Positions 9,384 to 20,125 of a stretch of DNA of 64,000 bases are shown in pieces; position 1 is the first letter of the stretch, and each line of letters starts with the position of its first letter. This DNA is from Chaenocephalus aceratus (taxonomy: Eukaryota; Chordata; Actinopteri; Perciformes; Channichthyidae), in the NCBI GenBank assembly GCA_023974075.1, contig JAMFTG010000267.1, positions 124,001 to 188,000 on the forward strand. Direction: 5' to 3'. The notes under the pieces were generated by a model. The model did not search any database. It was not told the origin of the DNA and saw nothing but the letters and a program-made list of their open reading frames with translations. The translations under genes were made by a program, and so were the position numbers.

Positions 9384-11060
9384 CTATTTGAGTTTACAGA
9401 ACTCAGCAGTGTCAGAAGTCTGATAAAGCCAAACTCCAGCACGCAGCGGCTGAGTGAACGTGGTCTGCACTCTGTGGAGGAGAGTCATGGTTTCAGAGAC
9501 GACGCTGTAGAAGGACAGAACACCTGCTCTGTGATCCAGGTACACTCCTACTCTGGAGGACGGAGGACCTGAGACGGGAGTGAGGATTCTGTTGTAACGA
9601 AATCTATAACTGTTTTTTAAACAATCTAAGGACCAAGATTTGTCATTGTTTCCAAATAAACTTTCATCCCCTGCTCTGCTGATGTTCTTGTATGCGACTG
9701 CTACAAAAACTCCTCCCCCTCTCAGCTCCACCTCCCAGTAACAACGTCCAGTCAGACTCTCTCTGCTCAGGACCTGCTGATACTTAGTGAACCTGTCTGG
9801 GTGACTGGAATAAGGCTGATGTTGTCCCATGAATGTTGCTTTTCTGCCGCCCTCAGATAATAACAGATGTGTGTGTGCTGTGTTTGGATCCAGAGTGACT
9901 TCCTGTGAGTATCTGAAGAACCCAGCTCTGGAGGCGGGCTCTGCTGCTGCTGACGGTAAAACATCCATTTCAGTCGGTGAGACGTGTGTCCACTCCTCTC
10001 TCAGGACGTCCTGTAGTTTGTCTCTGACTGCTGACAGGGCCGCCGTCACGTCCTCAAAGTAGCTCAGAGGACGGATGTTGGTGCTGGAGGAGTGTGTAGC
10101 TCCACTGAGGGGGGCTGGCAGTGAGGGGGGGTAGCTGAGCAGAAACTGGTTGTGGTCCTCTGTGTGAGACAGCAGCTCCAGCTCAGCGTCTCTCCTCTTC
10201 AGCTCAGAGATCTCCTGCTCCAGCTTCTCCTGGAGCTCTCCGACTCGACTCACTTCTCTCTCCTGCTGGGATCTGAGCTGCCGCTTCACGTCAGAGCTTC
10301 TCTTCTGCATGAGACGGATCAGCTCAGTGAACGTCTTCTCACTGTCCTCCACTGCTTTGTCAGCAGAGCCGTTGACGGCCTGCACCTCCTGCTCAAGCCG
10401 CTTCACCTCCTTCTCTCCGTCCTGGATCCTCTGCTGGATGTGGAGTCGACTCCCCTCCAGCTCTCTCTGCCTCTCGGTCCTCTCTGCTGCAGCTGACACT
10501 GTGTCGTGGCCTTTGTGTTCGTCCACAGAGCAGAGAGAACAGATACTCTGCTGATCAGTGCGGCAGAACAGCTTCATCACCTCGTCGTGACGAGAGCAGA
10601 TGTTCTCCTGGAGCTTCTTGGAGGGCTCCACCAGCTTGTGTTTCTTAAAGACAGGCAATTCATAATGAGGCTGGAGGTGTTGGTCACAGTAAGAGGCCAC
10701 ACACTGCAGACAGGACTTACAGGCTCTCAGCTTCCTCCCAGTGCAGAAATCACAGGCCACGTCTCCAGCTCCAGCGTAGCAGAGGTCAGCAGGAGCAGCT
10801 TGGAGTCCAGTCTTCTTCAGCTCCTCCACTAAAGCTGCTAGCATGGTGTTCTTCAGCAGGACAGGCCTCGGCGTGAAGCTCTGCCTGCACTGAGGGCAGC
10901 TATGGAGCTTCTTCTCATCCTCTCCGTCCCAGAAGCCTGCAATACACTTCATGCAGTAGCTGTGTCCACAGATAGTCGTCACCGGATCCTTCAGTAGATC
11001 CAGACAGATGGGACAAGATATTAACGTTTCCCGGTCCAGCTGAACTCCTCTCTGCGCCAT
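9384..11060 (-). CDS. finTRIM / TRIM16-like protein, copy 2
   Basis: Intact intronless 558-residue TRIM, starting at the ATG at 11058-11060 (MAQRGVQLDR). Same order as copy 1: RING with C16, C19, C31, H33, C36, C39, C55, C58 (one residue further along, because RETLIS replaces RETFS), two B-box clusters, coiled coil, PRY-SPRY. The coiled coil carries KRLEQEVQAVNG where copy 1 has TLLQREVEVVNG. Differences from copy 1 concentrate in PRY-SPRY: AHTHLLLS for AGTRLVLS, FMGQHQP for LMEQDQS, NISRAGDES for STSRAGWES, and a shortened final loop (WLYQTSDTAEF for WLCGYNGDTAEF). Likely an E3 ligase with a different target surface from copy 1; this is an inference from the family. Confidence 0.9.
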   Translation of the reverse strand: MAQRGVQLDRETLISCPICLDLLKDPVTTICGHSYCMKCIAGFWDGEDEKKLHSCPQCRQSFTPRPVLLKNTMLAALVEELKKTGLQAAPADLCYAGAGDVACDFCTGRKLRACKSCLQCVASYCDQHLQPHYELPVFKKHKLVEPSKKLQENICSRHDEVMKLFCRTDQQSICSLCSVDEHKGHDTVSAAAERTERQRELEGSRLHIQQRIQDGEKEVKRLEQEVQAVNGSADKAVEDSEKTFTELIRLMQKRSSDVKRQLRSQQEREVSRVGELQEKLEQEISELKRRDAELELLSHTEDHNQFLLSYPPSLPAPLSGATHSSSTNIRPLSYFEDVTAALSAVRDKLQDVLREEWTHVSPTEMDVLPSAAAEPASRAGFFRYSQEVTLDPNTAHTHLLLSEGGRKATFMGQHQPYSSHPDRFTKYQQVLSRESLTGRCYWEVELRGGGVFVAVAYKNISRAGDESLFGNNDKSWSLDCLKNSYRFRYNRILTPVSGPPSSRVGVYLDHRAGVLSFYSVVSETMTLLHRVQTTFTQPLRAGVWLYQTSDTAEFCKLK

Positions 11061-11090
11061 TTCACCTCTCAGTAGCAGCGAGTGTGTGAG

Positions 11091-11100
11091 TTTCACTTCC
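11091..11100 (-). promoter_or_regulatory. Ets/IRF composite-like element upstream of TRIM copy 2
   Basis: GGAAGTGAAA on the TRIM strand, at the same spacing from the ATG as in copy 1, with an AGTTTC half site just upstream. Confidence 0.45.
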
Positions 11101-11548
11101 TGAGAGCTGAAACTAGTGTGACAGGTTATCTGAACAGCATGTGTGTGGGCGGTGAATGTGGCCTATCAGCTCTTGTGCTTTACCCACATGTTGGTTATGC
11201 CCCTCCTCCTCAGTGTGGCTCTGAAGGGGAGGAGCCAGGAAGTACAGAGTGGAGCTGCTGGCTGTGTCTGAGAGCAGGAGGAAGAGGGGGGGCTCATCAG
11301 ACTGACTCATTCCAGGAGGAGCAGCAGCGCTCAGACTCTGACCCGTGTTTATTTACACAGAGCCTCGGTTACAACCTGCTCTTCATTTGAAAAGAGCTTT
11401 TAGTTGTAAAATAAGTTGGTAAACTTACAAAATCTGAAGGGGGTTAAATACTTGTTTCCTCCACTGTAAATGTATCGCCTCAATGCCCTGAAATAGCTGA
11501 TTGATTTAATAGTTGAAGTCGTTTTTTACTGTGTGTAGTAGTAGTTTT

Positions 11549-11550
<2 letters not shown>

Positions 11551-11579
<29 letters not shown>

Positions 11580-11586
11580 GGGGGGG
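11551..11586. repeat. (GT)n followed by short G-run
   Basis: Block 2 version of the variable GT/G tract; the G-run is much shorter than in blocks 1 and 3. Confidence 0.9.
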
Positions 11587-11731
11587 CTTTTATATAGAAA
11601 AAAACTCCTTATTCTGTGCATTCACACTAAACATGAACCTGAAAACTACATACGTCCTCTTTAATTAACACCAAAATGATGATTTGTGGTCGAAACCTTC
11701 TTTTAACTCTTTTATTTTTACCCTCCGACAG

Positions 11732-11923
11732 ATGTGTCTCAATGGAGAAGAAGAAACCTCAGATTCCTTAGTGTCCATCGAGGTGAGATCTTCCGAGGAG
11801 TCGTCTCCCGCTGTGACCCCTTCCCAGGACCCCCCCCACCACACACAGGACCCCATCACAGAGACACCCCTACCTAACGTGATCCAGGAGACTGAACCTC
11901 CTTCCTTAGCTACAAACTGCTGA
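11732..11923 (+). CDS. Orphan terminal exon candidate, block 2
   Basis: Same 64-codon frame and acceptor as 4908-5099, ending with TGA at 11921-11923. Differs by a few bases (HH for PP in the proline stretch). Reading frame intact. Parent gene not recognised. Confidence 0.4.
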   Translation: MCLNGEEETSDSLVSIEVRSSEESSPAVTPSQDPPHHTQDPITETPLPNVIQETEPPSLATNC

Positions 11924-11936
11924 ACTTAGCGGAGAG

Positions 11937-12975
11937 TAGTGCTGGGGGGAAACGATTATTTCGAAAACGATTAATCGGGCGATTATTTGATCGATTAGTC
12001 GACTAATCTAACGATTATTTTTCTGTTGTTCAATTCATAAAAAACGTAATGTAAAAAAAACGTAATGTAAAATTTTTTTTTCACGATACTGTGTCTCAGG
12101 GGATCTTAATATTTAACAAACTATTAATGTGTTATACCAGATTAACGGAAATAATCTCAGCTAACTGACGATACAAACCATGTTCACCAAAACAAAACAC
12201 AAGTCTCATAAGAAGCATCTAAATGACCCATGAGCGAAAAATGCTAACGGACATTGGCACAGAACTCAATATAAAAGTACCCTTATTACTTATCGTAGCT
12301 GCACATACAAGATATCAGATTAAAGCTGAGACTCCACAGATTATGTAGGTATATAGTATCATCACTGAGTGATCCGGACTCGCGACAGGGGAAGCAAATA
12401 CAGTCATCACAACACGTACCTTTACAGAGCTTCTAGGGAGATCGTCTCACCGTAGCTGTCAATCTGATCAAAAGACGTGTTCAATGGCATTAAAACGATA
12501 AAAAAACGCGGCTGAATTGGTTAATCCATAGGTTTTTAACGTCTATGTATAAACAAATGATTGAATTTATAATCCATAATTCCATTTTTATGTAAAAATC
12601 GGAGCGCAAATGCTAGCTGCTAATGGTAGCCACCACAGCTAGCTGCCGCTTTAAATGTTCCAACATAGCCGTTGTGCTTGTGTGAGATGCCAACTCCATT
12701 TGGCAAAGACTGCAAATGACAATATCTTTGCGTTTTGGACTAACTTTAAAATATTCCCATGCTTTTGAAGACCTAGGGCGAGATGTTTTAGTTTGAGGGC
12801 TTCGTGCGCAATCCTGTGAGGAGGAGGTGGTAGCCGTTTCAGTCTCCATTGTGTTTGAAGTGCGATTGCGAACGGCTTGTTGCTTTGTTTACACACCCAC
12901 GTGTGTGTAGCGACGCGTCAACGCGGAAATATGTCGTCGACGATATTTTGAAGTCGACGTGTCGCTCCAGCACTA
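11937..12975. mobile_element. hAT element with BED-finger remnant, block 2
   Basis: 1039-bp insertion with inverted ends TAGTGCTGG and CCAGCACTA and a perfect 8-bp TSD GCGGAGAG (11929-11936, 12976-12983). Blocks 1 and 4 have the uninterrupted site. The same insertion is in block 3 (27550-28591), so it predates the split of blocks 2 and 3. Contains a BED-finger ORF on the minus strand. Confidence 0.9.
12613..12849 (-). pseudogene. BED zinc-finger N-terminal fragment of hAT transposase
   Basis: ATG-initiated 78-codon ORF (METETATTSS). The segment SKAWEYFKV, then ICSLC and LEHLKRQ, fits the start of a BED zinc finger (aromatic residues, C-x2-C, first His). The second zinc-binding His is not seen before the stop. 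No downstream transposase domain remains, so the element is non-autonomous. Confidence 0.6.
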
Positions 12976-12983
12976 GCGGAGAG

Positions 12984-13832
12984 ATGTAGAAAAGTGAAAT
13001 GATTTGAATCAAAATAGTTACAGCTCAAATGCACTGACTTTGTTGAAAGCTTGAAAGTGAAATGTTAAGCTGGAAGAGTAGGACAAATAGTGATGAAGCT
13101 TAATATTTCAAAGAAAAGTTGAAGGTATACAACTACAGTAAATGTGAATTAAAGCAACCCTCCTGCGATACATGCGTAAACATATGTTTTAGTGGGGGAG
13201 GGGTCAGACTGAGTGAGGATGAACACTGGGCTTTGTTTCAGGAGGAAGACTCAGCTGTCGAATAGTCCATAAATCAGCTCCTATCGTCTATCCTTATCGT
13301 CTATTCCTTGACCTCTGAGTGAAACGTCACGGGGTTAAGGGAAAGTGGATAGGACATTTCAAAAGGACTTAGGAGAAGAGACTGCGGTGCTTTGAGAATC
13401 CGAATGCACTTTCAATATCCGACGTGTTTATGATGCGCCAGCGGACGTCATTTGTGCGTCTACTGCTGTGGGGGAACTATGGAAACCACAGTTTTCTATA
13501 CAGCGGAGTCCACCCCCACTCAAAATACCTTCCCCCGCCTCTGCATGCCTATAACAGCTGAATGCGGCGATTACCATGTTGTTCAGCAAAACGCCTCACA
13601 CACGTATTAAGATCCAAAGCTTTAGTGCGTTTTGATTCAATGCTGAGTACAGCCAAACTTGACAGTCTCTTCTCTGTCATTGTAGACCGCACCTCATTCC
13701 TTCTGTCTACTTGGGCAGGGTGGCCCACTTTGGGTACCTGGCTGGAGTGAGATTTTGATATCATGGCTTTAATTACACATATATGCGCACTAAATGACTG
13801 CTATCGTGTCAGTAGCGGGACCTTAGTATAGG

Positions 13833-13867
<35 letters not shown>

Positions 13868-14200
13868 ACAATATATACAAATACACAATATTGGACACAG
13901 ACTATAAAGGGCACACAGTTTCATTCACTAATGAAAGTCAAACACATGTTTGATTCCACTGTTTTATTGTGTGCCTGTCGCGATAAGCAATTAATTGACT
14001 TATCGTACGATAAATAAAAATGAACTCGATAACTTTTCTGACCTCGATACATTTCCATTTACATGAGGATGTGACTAGCAGTTTGAAAGGATGTACTTGA
14101 ATTATTATTATTATATATTTTCATTATGTCAGTGGCAGGCTTGGAATTTCGTCATTTTAGGGGCAAGGCCATTTGGCCTTCCCGTTCACATTTTTTTTAA
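12984..14200. other. Block 2 interior without gene
   Basis: Shared with block 1 (5100-5261 plus 6263-7224) and block 3 (28600-29810). Contains (TA)n at 13834-13864. ORFs such as 13549-13764 (minus) also occur in the other blocks but have no domain. Confidence 0.55.
13834..13864. repeat. (TA)n microsatellite
   Basis: TA tract at the position equivalent to 6949-6978. Confidence 0.95.
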
Positions 14201-14274
14201 GGGCACAAAGGCCACATGACAGGGCACAAAGGCCACATGACAGGGCACAAAGGCCACATGACAGGGCACAAAGG
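14201..14274. repeat. 21-bp minisatellite, block 2
   Basis: About 3.5 units of GGGCACAAAGGCCACATGACA. Block 3 has nearly five units at 29811-29910 and lacks the roughly 250 bp that follows here. Confidence 0.9.
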
Positions 14275-14920
14275 CTGTTTGGTTAAATTACGCTGGTCAA
14301 TCAACATGACTGAAAAGTGTAGCACTAACGTCAACACCAGTCGTTTTACAAACGGCTGAATAGCAATAGTGTTTCTTAAACGTATACGTTACGTTCAGCC
14401 GTAAACCACATAAGTCAGTCAGGGGTAGACAGTAAGGGTAAATGGTATTGTCACTGGTCCCATTGTAACCACTGGCCCGGAGCATTCGTCCACGAAAAAA
14501 AAAATCGACTAATAATGAAGAAAATTAACACATTTGTTGCAATAATTTATGCACTAACTACATTACTACTTGTACTACAACATTTTAATCATCAGTTCTT
14601 CCTCATTTTCCTCAATTGTTCATATTTGGTTTATTAAAATAATGATATTGTGGTCATTGTTAAAAAATGTCTGCTATTATTATGAGTATTATTATTTGTA
14701 TTGCACTTTCTGCCTTCCTGTCATCAGGAGTTAGACATGTAATGGCTATATGTAATTGATTAGATTAGAACCTTCATTATCCTAAACTGCTGGGACATTT
14801 CCCTTTCGCCAATACCTTTATATTGTCGACTCTTCACTTACTTGTCAGCATAGGTCGGCATTGATGTACAGAGCCGACAGAAGACCTTGTTTATACTGGC
14901 ATCATATTGAGAGGTGCAGC

Positions 14921-15156
14921 CAGTGACGCGTCCTGAAACCAGGAAGTAAGCTGCTGGTTCCCTCCACAAAAAGCCATGTGATTTCTCCACAGGGTTTTGG
15001 AAAATAGCTGGAAATAAGGTCTGTGGAAAACAAACCCGTTTGATAAATGCACGTTTTGTTCAGCCGGATAATCTCCACATGTCTACCCTACTTTTATAAT
15101 TTTCGAATCATAAATCTAATCGATAGATTATAAAAGGGTTTTAGGACGCGTCACTG
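14921..15156. mobile_element. Short TIR element (CAGTGACGCGTC family), block 2
   Basis: 236-bp element with inverted ends CAGTGACGCGTCCTGAAACC and its complement (ends TTTTAGGACGCGTCACTG). Its ends match those of the 3-kb element at 17586-20651, so it is probably a deletion derivative mobilised by the same transposase. Same insertion in block 3 at 30293-30528. Confidence 0.8.
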
Positions 15157-16507
15157 CAGCCAACTCCCTGTCACTCCTTTAACTCCTCCGGTGACTTTCT
15201 TTTATTTGAAGATTGTTTTTTGCACGGCGCTTGGCCGGTTACCGCTCGTATTAAAAACATGTTGGCGAATGGTTAGGTGGCGCGATAGTCTGTAGTGAAG
15301 AAGGAGCGCACTCCCGCTCAAACAGCCGTTTGCTTTCCCCCCCAACAACGACAATCAGTGGTCTAAAATGGTCATACAACAGTGCCGACAATATTATCAC
15401 AATCATTTCCGGGAAAATGTATCCAACAAAATTATCGTGAGAGGCCTATACATGAAACACACACACACAAATCTACAGACTTACTCCAAACTGCCAAATA
15501 TATTAATTAACACACTCTCACACACTCTTTGACTCCATTTTGGCCTCGTAGAACAATAAGCAGCAGACTTTTACTTTGTATCATTTCTACTGGATCTCAG
15601 ATCTGCGCACTACGGGTCGGGGATTGACCAACCGGCTCCCATCGCTCTGCTGTCGGTTAACGTTGTTAAGAGTGGTGGGGGCGGATCGACAGCTTGAGCA
15701 GCTGTCAACTCAACGTTGTAAATAACCAACCAAAAACGATCTCCGACACCGGTTCATCTTGTTTTTGGCGTGAGAATAGTTTGGCCGCCTGAGAGCGTGA
15801 GATTGAGAGTGAAAGCGTGTGTCGCACGCCAGATGCGTGAGAGTTGGCAACCCTGACTTGAGTCCGAATGCTTCTCGTTTTGCGCAATCCCGTTCAAATG
15901 AAATCGCCGGCAATCATATTTCCAAGCTCGCGCCAGAGCCGGGAGGGGTTACAAGACTCGCATCTTGTGCTGCATTCACTTGCACTCGGACATTAGAGAA
16001 TTTCTCCCATAAATGTCCGATGAGCCACAACTTTTCTTTCAAAACAAAGATGCCAGCTGGGGTGGCAAGTGTAAGGGAAACTTCTGCTTCAATGGAGAGT
16101 CAGGACTCCGAGAGACACGGGACGAGCAGGAGTTCTGATGTCAAACACTGGGATTTAATACAAGCATCGGCCGGAGAATTTCACATCACAAGTCACAGTC
16201 AACGATTCTGACTGCACGGGTGGGTTGCCATGTCAATTCTGATCACCCTCTCATCTTGGCAGACCTTTTAACTAGCTTCACTAAGAGTCAATCCACATAT
16301 TGGGGGAAGGTGTACGTGACCACCTGGAGGCACTGAATCACTTATTTGACTCTATGGCTCTGTGACCGGTCATAAAACTGATAATGTCAGCAATAGCTGA
16401 GACTTCCCATTCCTTAAGACAGATAACAGACTTAGGCTTCGTCGTAAATGTAAACAGGCCGAAAGGTCAAATATCTTAAGTAAAGACAAAATTAATCCCT
16501 AACAGCA
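15157..16507. other. Block 2 interior, mixed dispersed-repeat sequence
   Basis: Includes GCGTGAGAGTTGGCAACCCT at 15835-15854, which resembles a hAT-type terminus common in fish. A 130-codon ORF at 15819-16211 begins within this repeat and has no recognised domain. Shared with block 3 (30529-31907). Confidence 0.4.
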
Positions 16508-16590
16508 AGGCTATTTTTTAGGGTGGCAGTTGCCACCCCATGCCACCCCGGTAGATCCGCCCCTGTCAGTGGCGGTTCTAGAACATTTGA
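16508..16590. mobile_element. Abutting hAT-like termini, block 2
   Basis: The inner sequence GGGTGGCAGTTGCCACCC runs to GGTAGATCCGCCCCTG (a CAGGGGCGGATCTACC end read backwards), which directly meets TCAGTGGCGGTTCTAGAA, another CAGTGGCGG-type end. Looks like nested or adjacent hAT remnants; same in block 3 near 31915-31985. Confidence 0.45.
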
Positions 16591-16675
16591 CATGTTGGCA
16601 TTTTCTTCAAAGAAAAAGACATCACTATTATTAGAAGAAGGGACATCATCCCAGGAAGGCTGCCTATGGTGGATT

Positions 16676-17090
16676 GTTTTTATAAAAATGAGAAATATCG
16701 ACTTAATATTTATACTGCCCCTGAGGCAAAAAACAAGTTACACTTATTCAGAAAACTTAGAGAGCTATTAACAGTGGGTTATAACATTATATTAGGTGGT
16801 GATTTTAATACAGTAACAGAAGCGATAAGTGTAGTACAGCTGTTTTTAAACTGAGGGCGGAAGGAAAGCTGTTGAAAGAAATCTGCAGCGACGCAGGCCT
16901 AATCGATGTCTGTCGCTCACTGAATCCCGCTGGAATGGATTTCACGAGATATGACAAAACAACTAAAACCCGTATAGACAGGATTTATGGATCGAATCAC
17001 TTCTCTGTAACCAACTATAAAACAATCTTCAATAACTTTTCGGATCATCTTTTGGTCCAAACGTCATTATCCTCCGGAGCCAACACACTC
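16676..17090 (+). pseudogene. LINE endonuclease-domain fragment, block 2
   Basis: Two reading frames give pieces of an APE-type endonuclease from an L1/Tx1-like LINE: NEKYRLNIYTAPEAKNKLHL and IILGGDFNTV in the first, then LLKEICSDAGLIDVCRSLNP and SDHLLVQTSL in the second. GDFN and SDH are catalytic-core motifs of the family. A stop near 16852 and a frameshift separate them; no reverse transcriptase follows. Dead fragment. Confidence 0.6.
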
Positions 17091-17585
17091 TCACTCCATA
17101 ATCGTCCAGGAGCGACGCTTGGTCAGGGTCCCGTGGTGTGCAGTTGTGACGCTCCTGGCTCCTTCAGCCTCATAAAGGGACGCAAATAGCTTTCAACTGA
17201 TTTCAATGTATTCCCATCTGCGGCGGGATTTGACGCTCATGGAAGCACGGCATTCGTTTGTGTCGGCTGCCCTTAAAAGGCAATGTGAGCGTCCATTCCC
17301 ATTGGATAACGGAGAATTATACACCCGGAAGTAAGTATTCCCCTTACTGTCGATTGATTTTACTGTGATATCTGCACTACTCATCGACTAAAAAACACCA
17401 GATTATCCTTGTTAATTACACAACATTGATTGGTTTAAATTGTGTACAATGCTTTTGTATTTTTCCCCTTCGATTGAATGTAATGGTGATTTTGGCGATT
17501 AGGCCCCGTTGTGCAGGCGTATCATTCGGGAGGGGAGAACCGATCCGATGAAACCCCCTGGGGTCTAGACCTGGTGGTGGTGAAT
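17091..17585. other. Block 2 segment between LINE fragment and THAP/SWIM element
   Basis: No gene seen; matches 32491-32985 of block 3. Confidence 0.5.
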
Positions 17586-18122
17586 AGAGAACCGCAGTGA
17601 CGCGTCGTAAAACCCGGAAGTAAGTTAGCATTTTTAGCACTTCCGGTTCCTTCATCAAAAAGCAATGCATTTTCTCCATAGGGTTTTGGAAAATAGCTGG
17701 AAATAAGGTCTGTGGTTGACACAAATGTAAGAGATAAATCACGTTTTGTTCTACGACAGTAGATACATCAGCAGTGACCCCACTGGTGATTTTTGAAGAG
17801 TTTACGTGTCTGAAAAACGATGGTTGTTACCGAGTGGCTGAATAGGACTACAGAAATGGTCGAGGCCGTTGTACGTCATTACGCCTACACACGTAAACAC
17901 TCGCGCTAAGTTTGTTTCCCCCTTTGTTCTGCTTGAAAGCAAGTACCTGCCTATCTTTAGTATCTGTATATCTATATCTGCCATTAGAATCTGTATTTTT
18001 GAAATTGTCGTTTTTAACACCGTAGTTTTACAAATTATAGAATAATTAATTACCAGTGTTTTCCAATTTTACTCGGCAGTTCGTTTCGTTAGCTAACGTT
18101 AGTGCTACTAGTTAGCTACGCA

Positions 18123-18235
18123 ATGGTTTGTTGCTTTGCTCCGGGTTGCAGCCACAGGTCTTCGCATGAAACTTGCTCGTTCTATCGTTTCCCGGCCAAT
18201 GTTTTCCAAAGGAGAGTCTGGATTCGTGCCATGAG
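18123..18235 (+). pseudogene. THAP zinc-finger first exon of transposase
   Basis: ATG at 18123 followed by a 113-bp open exon ending at a good donor (ATGAG then GTAAG). The peptide starts MVCCFAPGCSHRSS and continues with SFYRFP and VWIRAM, the C-x4-C, FxRFP and W pattern at the start of THAP domains (C2CH DNA-binding finger). The following exon with the C-x2-H half was not found, so it is treated as a gene remnant. Confidence 0.7.
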
Positions 18236-18475
18236 GTAAGCTGACGTTACATTTTTGTCCATGTCACGGTGAAATGTAAATGATGGGTAGTGACTGTATC
18301 GCCGTTTTAGAGATGGCGCTTCTGAAAAGACCGCAACATAAGTAAAGATAATGAATACATCCTATTAAAATCCTAAAAAAAGTCTAATTAGTACAAGCAG
18401 CATAACATTTCACCATGTAACTAAAGATTGTAGTCAGGTAAATCAGTTTGACATATTGAACTAATAACAAATCAC

Positions 18476-18644
18476 CTCTGGTTGTACGTTTAGCTGCCTT
18501 TGCCTTCTTCCACTGACAGGGGGTGTCAGTGCAGCTGAAATTGTGGATGGCAAAGATGGCTAATGCAGCCGCATGACTGCATTTCCATTCTCCACGTGGG
18601 CATTCACATTTTGTGGAGAGAATTCCCTCTTCTCCTGTAGATAC
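18476..18644 (-). pseudogene. SWIM zinc-finger exon
   Basis: 169-bp exon-like stretch between an acceptor (CCACCACAG) and a donor (GTGATTT). It encodes STKCECPRGEWKCSHAAALA, a CxCx(n)CxH SWIM zinc finger, followed by HNFSCTDTPCQWKK. This arrangement is familiar from fish SWIM/YqaJ proteins encoded by ISL2EU-type transposons. No continuation into a YqaJ nuclease domain was found. Confidence 0.6.
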
Positions 18645-18784
18645 CTGTGGTGGTGGGATTGTTTTATTATTTAAAATATATTTACATTTGTAATGCCTTC
18701 CCAATTATCCCTGTAATTGTTTATAGCCTACTGTATGTTTATTTCATGGATATGTCTGTGTTTTCTGGTGTGTAATATTTGTAA

Positions 18785-19856
18785 TCTTGGGGCCTCTTCT
18801 CTTTAACGTCTACATGCTACCACTGGCTCAGATAATGAAGAACAACAAAAATAAGTTACCATAGCTATGCATATGACACACACATTTACGTAACCATTTT
18901 ACCAGGAGACTATGCTCCAATTCAAACACTGAGTAAGTGCATTGAACAAATCAATGACTGGATGTGTCAGAACTTTCTCCAATTAAACAAAGATAAAACT
19001 GAGGTAATGTTTTTTGGAGCCAAGGCAGAGCGTATAAAAGTTAGCGCTGAGTTTCAGTCTGCAATGTTCAAACCAACAGATACAGCCAGAAATCTAGGTG
19101 TAGTCATGGACTCTGATCTGAGTTTCAACAGTCACATTAAAACAGTTACTAAATCAGCCTACTATCACCTAAAGAACATATCTAGGATTAAAAGACTAAT
19201 GTCACAGCAGGATTTGGAAAAACTTGTCCATGCCTTTATCTTCAGTAGACTGGACTACTGCAATAGTGTCTTCACAGGTCTCACTAAAAAATCTATTAGA
19301 AAGCTGCAGCTGATTCAGAACGCTGCTGCTCGAGTCCTCACTGACACTAAGAAAGTGGATCACATCACTCCTGTTCTGAAGTCTTTACACTGGCTTCCTG
19401 TGTGTCAAAGAATAGATTTCAAAATACTGCTGCTGGTTTATAAAGCACTGAATGGTTTAGGCCCAAAATACATTACTGACCTCCTGCTAAATTATGAACC
19501 ATCCAGATCTCTCAGGTCTTCAGGGACTGGTCAGCTTTCTGTCCCCAGAGTCAGAACTAAACATGGAGAAGCAGCGTTCAGTTATTATGCTCCAAATATC
19601 TGGAACAGACTCCCAGAAACCTGCAGGTCTGCTGCAACTCTGACTACTTTTAAATCCAGGCTGAAGACTTTTCTTTTTGTCGCTGCTTTTAATTGAACTA
19701 TTCATATTTTAGACTGCACTGTAACTTTTATCCATGTACTTTCTCTTTTAAATGACTAATTTTAAATGCCATTTCTTAATGTCTTTCATTTTTTGTAAAG
19801 CACTTTGAATTACCTTGTGTTGAAAAGTGCTATATAAATAAACTTGCCTTGCCTAA
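18785..19856 (+). mobile_element. 5'-truncated L2-clade LINE
   Basis: Carries the C-terminal reverse transcriptase and tail of an L2-type LINE, with the typical 3' end AAGTGCTATATAAATAAACT followed by CTTGCCTTGCC. It lies between the SWIM exon and the candidate N-terminal exon of the host element, so the L2 inserted into the transposon. Confidence 0.85.
18842..19696 (+). pseudogene. L2 reverse-transcriptase C-terminal fragment
   Basis: Open frame from about 18842 to the TGA at 19694-19696. The catalytic box reads SYAYDTHIYV at 18863-18892 where active L2 enzymes have YADD, so one catalytic Asp is replaced by Tyr. Downstream blocks NFLQLNKDKTEV, LGVVMDSDLSFNSHIK, HAFIFSRLDYCNS, LHWLPVCQRIDFK and APNIWNRLPE are well kept. 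The preceding GPLLFNVYMLPL block (18790-18825) is in another frame, indicating a 1-base indel. Inactive. Confidence 0.85.
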
Positions 19857-19951
19857 TAAAGATTTCATGTGACACAAAATAGATTTGTTGATGGGAATTA
19901 ATGTGAATAAATTAACTCCAGGTTAACGGTACTCTTGCTATAACTACTCAC

Positions 19952-20125
19952 CGACACTCTAAACCTTGTCCCTCGTGCTAGCCCTGACAACACCGGTAAG
20001 CACATCTTCATCTAGGCTGCACTGCTGTACGTGTGCTGACTTGTAGTGGTTCTCTCCTCTATCTCCAATCTTCTTGTCATCTTTATAAAACGATATCAGA
20101 CTGTAATTGACACAGCCATGACTTC
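19952..20125 (-). pseudogene. Possible N-terminal exon of SWIM protein
   Basis: Minus-strand frame encodes SYKSAHVQ-like text (ISFYKDDKKIGDRGENHYKS, then LTGVVRAST) resembling the N-terminus of fish SWIM/YqaJ proteins from memory, and ends with a donor-like CG|GTGAGTAG. An in-frame stop (KV then TAG) precedes the donor. Assignment is tentative. Confidence 0.3.

Noticed and set aside
14201..14274. Possible CRISPR-like array
   Set aside because: Units are contiguous 21-bp repeats without variable spacers; eukaryotic minisatellite.
15819..16211. 130-codon ORF, with a 141-codon counterpart at 31217-31642
   Set aside because: Begins in a dispersed-repeat terminus, has no domain, and is shared only because of block duplication.
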